Shown here one piece after another: positions 50,661 to 55,621 of a DNA stretch of 55,621 nucleotides. The notes under the pieces are model-generated. The model ran no database searches and had not been told where the DNA came from. It was given only the letters and a program-made list of their open reading frames with translations. The position numbers and the translations under genes are program-made. How positions within the stretch are numbered: position 1 is the first letter of the stretch; every line of letters begins with the position of its first letter. The stretch spans positions 31,733-87,353 of the forward strand of contig BRYA01000305.1 of assembly GCA_030267965.1 (NCBI GenBank), written 5' to 3'. The stretch is from Triparma columacea. Its lineage: Eukaryota > Sar > Bolidophyceae > Parmales > Triparmaceae.

Positions 50661-52619
50661 TCACCATTTCCCCTTGCTCTCTATGATCCTAGTAACCGCA
50701 TCAAACACCTTCTTATCCCTCATCTTCCCCGGGATGTCCTCCCTCTTCATGTCCTTGACAGCCCAGAGCCTATTGGCCCTCTCCGCAGCCGACCCTCCGG
50801 CCTTGAGTCCGAGAGCCTGGAGGGTTACCTTGAGCGTGTCAAGTGGGAGGGCAGCAAGGGATTCTTCCGTGTAGGAATTTTTTATCTCATCGAGTGTTAC
50901 AGGCGAGCGCGATGCCGGTGCTGCTGCGCTGGCAATAGTGCTAGTGTTGGTGCCCTTGCTGGTCGTCGATGTCGTCATCGTCGTCGTTGTCGTTGTCGCC
51001 GTCGTCGCAGTCGTCGCCGTCGTCGTCGGCGTGGCTGCCTTCTTACCCGCCGGCTTGCCAACAGCCTCCTCCTCCTCCTTCCCTAGTTTCCTCTTTTTCC
51101 CCCCCTCCCCACCATTCCCCTCCCCCCCTCCCACCTTCATGAGCAAGTCCCCGACTGGGGCGCACCCCTCTGGGAGATACTCCATCTCCTCGTCCCCGAT
51201 CCTGACCCTCACCTCCCCCCCCGGGTTAACGCTCACCCCCACCACCATGTGTACCCCGACCCCCTCGGCCTTGACCCGGGGTAAGGGGCTTCCGTTGAGG
51301 GTGTACTGGACCGACCGTTCCCCAGCGTCGTAGATGACCCCAACGATGTCGTTCTTCTCCCACGAGATCCTGCCAATTTCTCCTTCCTGCGCACCCTCAT
51401 CGTCAACCAACGCCCCGTCCTCTTCCTTCTCGAGCCCGTCGACGAAGAGGAGCCCCCTCCCCCCGTCGAACCCGACGCTCCCGTCAACGTCTCCCACCCC
51501 GTCCTGGTTCTTAGGGTCGGGGAGCGAGGTAGGCGTCAGGTATCCAATCTGCAGAGGAATATCGGCACCGTCCTTGTCAACCATCTCGCAGACAACCTCG
51601 TAGTAGTAGCGCCCGGTGACCGCCGGGGTCTGGGGGGGGATGAGGTAGACGGTGGAGAAGCAGCAGTCATCCTTTCCGGTTCCTCCTAAGGTGAACGGAG
51701 CGAGAGGCGAGGAAATCCAGTGTGGCAGGGCTGCGTTAGTGGTGTTGTAGCGCGTAAATGTACTGCGATTGTTCTTACCTGCCCCCGCGACGAGCCCGCC
51801 CTTGCCCCACGTGACGTTGCTACCTGGCACTTCGCTGAAGAGTTTCTTGAGCTTCCCCTCCTTGATCTTCTTCCTAATTTTTTCCACCCTGAGCATGGCC
51901 GCGAGCTCCCCGCTCTCCAGCCCCACCTTCGAGTCCTCCTTTGCGTACTCATTGACCTTCCTCTGTTCCTCGTTTCTCCTCTCCACCTTCTCCCTTTCCA
52001 ACCTCTCGGCCTCAGACTCCTCCCTCCTCCTCTCATTGTACTTCCTCTTCTTGTTCTTGTACTTCTCCTTGTTCGTCACCCCCTCTGACCACATTGGTAC
52101 CCCGAGGTGCCAATTGTCAATCCCCGAGTCCGTGATGGAGTCCTCCACCGAGGGGGCCGGCAGCTTGTCCTTCTTCCTCTCCTGCTCTCTCCTCCAGCGC
52201 TCCAGCTTGATCTCGTCATTGACATGGCGGAGGCGCCGGCCGTTGAGGTCGCGGCAGGCTCCGAAGTCTGTCGTCTTCTTCTTTCCGGCTCTCTTACCAA
52301 CCGCCTTCAGCAGAGCTCCAAAGCCACCCTTTCCTCCCATGAGGGGAGCGACAAGCTGAGGTTCAAAGAAGGTGGTGTCGTTGGGGTAACGATGCACGGC
52401 CCACTTGATACCTGATGAAATAAAGGCGTCTGAAAGATCGTCGTTTACGCCATTATCCTCAAGAAGGCCCCTAAATGCGGCAATCAAGGGTCCGCACAAG
52501 CGGTGGCCTTGGTGAACATGCTGTTCCTTAAGAGTGTTGATCAATTCAATTTGATCATCGAGAGAGATAGAGTGATTTTGTGCCGAGAAGGGGTTCCTAA
52601 TGAACCACTGAGGCGCCAT
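50661..52619 (-). CDS. SDE2 homologue with SPRY insertion
   Basis: Single-exon, 652 residues. The N-terminal ~95 residues are ubiquitin-like and end at LMGG, followed by KGGFGALLKAVGKRAG, the GG/KGG processing site of SDE2. The SDE2 core follows (DFGACRDLNGRRLRHVN), then a charged coiled coil. At ~320-480 is a SPRY-like domain (GRYYYEVVCEMV, LQIGYLTP, ISWEKNDIVGVIYD, SVQYTLNG), which human SDE2 lacks. After a Thr/Ala linker comes the C-terminal SAP-like domain (ALPLDTLKVTLQALGLKAGGSAAERANRLW). SDE2 acts in pre-mRNA splicing and in DNA-replication stress. The start codon is divergent from ispG by 136 bp. Confidence 0.85.
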   Translation of the reverse strand: MAPQWFIRNPFSAQNHSISLDDQIELINTLKEQHVHQGHRLCGPLIAAFRGLLEDNGVNDDLSDAFISSGIKWAVHRYPNDTTFFEPQLVAPLMGGKGGFGALLKAVGKRAGKKKTTDFGACRDLNGRRLRHVNDEIKLERWRREQERKKDKLPAPSVEDSITDSGIDNWHLGVPMWSEGVTNKEKYKNKKRKYNERRREESEAERLEREKVERRNEEQRKVNEYAKEDSKVGLESGELAAMLRVEKIRKKIKEGKLKKLFSEVPGSNVTWGKGGLVAGAGKNNRSTFTRYNTTNAALPHWISSPLAPFTLGGTGKDDCCFSTVYLIPPQTPAVTGRYYYEVVCEMVDKDGADIPLQIGYLTPTSLPDPKNQDGVGDVDGSVGFDGGRGLLFVDGLEKEEDGALVDDEGAQEGEIGRISWEKNDIVGVIYDAGERSVQYTLNGSPLPRVKAEGVGVHMVVGVSVNPGGEVRVRIGDEEMEYLPEGCAPVGDLLMKVGGGEGNGGEGGKKRKLGKEEEEAVGKPAGKKAATPTTTATTATTATTTTTTMTTSTTSKGTNTSTIASAAAPASRSPVTLDEIKNSYTEESLAALPLDTLKVTLQALGLKAGGSAAERANRLWAVKDMKREDIPGKMRDKKVFDAVTRIIESKGKW

Positions 52620-52755
52620 TTAGTGTGAACTTTGCGTTTTGGAAGAAATTGACCCAATTTTATGAAACATCCTCCCAGATCACAGACGTTGCCATAGAAT
52701 CCAAAAAGATCCCCGCTCTCTACCTAAGAGCTACATTATCCCCTACCTGGCAGCT

Positions 52756-55596
52756 ATGAAGCCGATCCTCTCCTCCCTGGTCTCCCTTCTAGCCCTGACT
52801 TGGCTTTCATCGGTGATCTCACTGCAAATCCCTACACCTCTTAAGCATCGAACGCCAACTAAACTCGCGGCAACTGAAGAAATTGATTATGTAAATAGCC
52901 TCCTTTGGACTCCCTCCTTCAAAAATGGGGAGAGAGATAACAAATTTGGCACCCTCGACAAGGTGAGTGCATCGTTGATCTTCAACCCAAGGACAACCCA
53001 AGGACAACACACTCTTCAAACGATTTGGAACAACGCCAGTCCCGCTGACTATCTTCCCCCCCTCCCCATCCCTTCCCTTACCCCCTTCGCCTCCCCCACA
53101 GTACTCCGAGGACCTGTCTAAAGTCCTGCGTCGCAAGACCAGAACCGTGGAGTGTGGGCCCGTGAAGTTTGGGTCTGACCACCCCATCGTCCGCCAGACG
53201 ATGGCAACCACCAACACCGCCGACGTCGACGCCACCGTCGACCAGGTCATGCGCTGTGCCGACACCGGGTTCGACCTCGTTCGCATCACGGTGCAGGGGA
53301 AGAGGGAGGCCAACGCTGCCATGAAGATTCGCGAGGCCCTATTCAAGAAAGGCTACGATATCCCGCTTTGCGCAGATATGCACTTCCAACCGCTCGTCGC
53401 TAACATGGTGGCGGATGCGGTTGAGAAGATCAGGTAAGCCCCCCATTTTGCTTTCGAGCCATCATCTTCTTCGTTTCTCACCCCTCCTCTACCAATGAAC
53501 CCTACCAAACCCCGTCGGTCCTCCTTTCCCCCAAACCCTCCCTCAGAATTAACCCTGGCAACTTCGCAGACGGTCGCAAGGACTTCGACGAGCACATCTA
53601 CGAGACCGACGAGGACTTTGCCTCCGAGCGCCAGTACCTCGCCGAGGCCTTCATCCCCCTCGTCCAAAAGTGCAAGCGCCTCAACCGCGCCATGCGCATC
53701 GGCACCAACCACGGCTCCATGTCCTCCCGCGTCCTCTCCTTCTATGGAGACACCCCCCGCGGGATGGTCGAGTCAGCGATCGAGTTCGCTGACATCTGCA
53801 GGTCCCAGGACTACCACAACTTCGTCTTCTCGATGAAGGCGTCCAACCCGCTGGTCATGGTGCAGGGGTACAGGCTTATCGCGGCGGAGCAGTACAGGCT
53901 GGGATGGGACTACCCCCTGCACCTGGGCGTCACGGAGGCAGGAGATGGGGAAGACGGAAGGATGAAGAGGTGAGAAGCGTGAAGTCCCAAACTACTTTCT
54001 AGACCACTATAGACTACTTAGAGAAGAGACCACTCTTAGTCTTTTTAGAGGATTTGTTGTGATTTTCCGATCAAGAGGAACCCCACTTTAGTTTGAGACG
54101 CTAACGCAACCCTTTGCCCTCCTCCCCCCCCCCTCCCCCCAGCGCTATCGGCATCGGTACCCTCCTCGCCGATGGTGTCGGTGACACAATCAGGGTGTCC
54201 CTAACCGAGGATCCCGAGTTTGAGTACGCTCCCTGCAACCGCCTCGCCGAGATTGCCGAGACGCGGCTCTACGTCCCCGGCCGCCCCTCCTCCTCCAAGC
54301 AGGACTCCGTCCCTGCCTACGAAGACACCCGGGACATAACGTCCTTCGCCAGGCGCCCCGCCGACCTCCCCTCCCAGGCCCCCGGTGACTCCGTTGACGC
54401 CCGTGGCTTCCTCCACCGTGACGGTAGCGTGGTGATGGCGGTCTCCCCAGGCATGCTGGCTAAGGAGAACGCCCAGTACCTCTACCAGTCCCTGGGGTGC
54501 AAGCTGGCGGTGGGGATGCCGTTCAAGGACATTGCGACGGCGGACAGCGTGCTAATGAGGGAGCTACCGGAGGTTGAGGATAAGCAGGCGAGGACGGCAC
54601 TGAGGAGACTGCAGGAGGTTAACATGGGCGTTATCGTACCGAAGGAGGAGGTGAGAATGGGGGGAGGGGGGGGGGGAATACCATAAGCGATTATCGTACA
54701 CGCCCTGGACATTTTTCACTTCCTAAACCTTGCCTCAACCCAACCCCCTCGCGAAACAATTTAAATCCATCGACGCAACTTATTTCCCCCGCTTTTCGCA
54801 GCTCGAGAAGCGCCCCCTCGAAAATGCGGTTGCTCTCATGTCTCTTGACGAGGCGATTTCATCGTCCGGTGCCCTTCCCCCCGGTGCCATCCGTCTGGCC
54901 ATTGAGCTATTCGGTTCCGAGAGCTCCGAATCCCTCTCCCAGATCCCCTCCCTCTCCCCCTGCATGATATTCAACAACCCGTCCTCCTCCGTCTCCAACC
55001 TTCACGCGTCCCGTCGTCTCTTTGAGTCCCTAAAGTCCCAAAATTCCCCCATCCCCGTGATCCACCACTTCACCGCCTCCGAAATAACAGACAAGAACGA
55101 GCTCGCCCTCCAGGTCGGCATGCGCGTCGGTTCCCTCCTAACCGACGGTCTAGGCGACGGCATATGCCTCGAGCTACCCTCCCCAAACCCTGCATTCACG
55201 CTCGACTACCTAAGGACCGCAAGCTTCTCACTACTACAGGGATGCCGCATGAGGAGCACGAAAACGGAGTTCGTATCCTGCCCCAGCTGCGGAAGGACAC
55301 TATTCGACCTCCAGGAAACCACCGCTAGGATCCAGGACGCCACCGGTCACCTTCCAGGTGTGACGGTCGCGGTTATGGGTTGCATAGTAAACGGACCAGG
55401 GGAAATGGCGGACGCTGACTTCGGGTACGTGGGAACGCTACCGGGGAAGGTTGATTTGTACCTTGGGAAGGAGGTTGTGAGGAAAAATATACCGAACGAG
55501 GAAGCGGTTGATGGACTTGTGGAACTCATTAAGGAACATGGGATGTGGGTGGAGAAAGAGGAACAGGAGGGGGAGAGGGTTGCTGTGGCTAACTAA
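52756..55596 (+). CDS. ispG: 4-hydroxy-3-methylbut-2-enyl diphosphate synthase (IspG/HDS), plastid
   Basis: Penultimate enzyme of the MEP isoprenoid pathway; a 4Fe-4S protein that turns MEcPP into HMBPP. Exons 52756-52962, 53102-53433, 53547-53969, 54143-54650 and 54802-55596 agree in phase: 754 residues, close to plant HDS (741), including the plant-type insertion domain. The leader (MKPILSSLVSLLALTWLSSV) is a signal peptide followed by a transit-like region. Motifs: VKFGSDHPIVRQTMATTNT, CADMHFQP, RINPGNFADG, IGTNHGS. The cluster ligands are Cys in SCPSC (near 649 and 652), Cys in MGCIVNGPGE (near 684) and the Glu of that motif. Acceptors sit behind C-rich tracts. Divergent from SDE2. Confidence 0.95.
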
Positions 55597-55621
55597 ATAG
55601 GGTGTGGGTGTGGGCCAAGGG

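Noticed and set aside
37059..55596. sufS and ispG as a co-regulated plastid gene cluster
   Set aside because: They lie 14 kb apart with unrelated genes between and different promoters. The Fe-S link is biochemical only.
1..55621. tRNA, rRNA or CRISPR features
   Set aside because: I looked for B-box-like GGTTCGANNCC and regularly spaced repeats and found none that hold up. Absence is not proven by eye.

Overview
The window reads as nuclear DNA of a photosynthetic stramenopile (ochrophyte) alga. Most genes have several short GT-AG introns. SufS and IspG, two enzymes expected in plastids, both start with a signal-peptide-like leader followed by a transit-like stretch, the bipartite targeting of secondary plastids. 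IspG belongs to the plastid MEP isoprenoid pathway. A near full-length SPAG6/PF16 gene implies a motile flagellum with a central pair. Together with the LRR_5 and MYND/ankyrin families this would suit Parmales/Bolidophyceae or a relative, but the lineage is inference. Two assembly gaps (17586-18235 and 32868-32924) sit next to G/C homopolymers and cut coding sequence or its edge.

Layout. 41-4370: RtcB RNA ligase (-), a PA-TM-RING ubiquitin ligase (+) and a Pin1-type parvulin (-). 4476-10898: four tandem ankyrin/MYND paralogues (+); the third has lost its start codon, and an 863-bp element with terminal inverted repeats lies upstream of it. 10974-12993: a type II membrane protein with a glycosyltransferase-like C-terminus (-). 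13280-18414: a large ArfGAP + tripartite DENN + IQ fusion (+). 18526-20925: an unrecognised protein (-) and a seven-finger C2H2 protein (+). 21120-31336: three LRR_5 (BspA-like) paralogues (-), each with a related upstream unit, interleaved with an XK-related-like membrane protein (+) and followed by a HIRAN gene (+) that has an in-frame TGA and an inverted copy of the LRR upstream unit in front of it. 31920-32573: a secreted acidic protein (+).

32925-44009: an importin-13/transportin-3-like receptor (-), plastid cysteine desulfurase SufS (+) and a proline-rich/CH-domain protein of about 1,630 residues (-). The last is head-to-head with SPAG6 (44020-45856, +). 46120-55596: a multi-TM TKL kinase (+), an enoyl-CoA isomerase (-), an SDE2 homologue with an extra SPRY domain (-) and IspG (+).

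The genes form no operon. Links between neighbours are the two plastid Fe-S-related genes (SufS makes the sulfur for clusters such as that of IspG), two probable Arf/Rab and nuclear-transport trafficking genes, and the compact divergent promoters (CH protein/SPAG6, importin/SufS, SDE2/IspG). Splice sites below were placed by eye from donor/acceptor dinucleotides, phase agreement and family homology, without transcript data.
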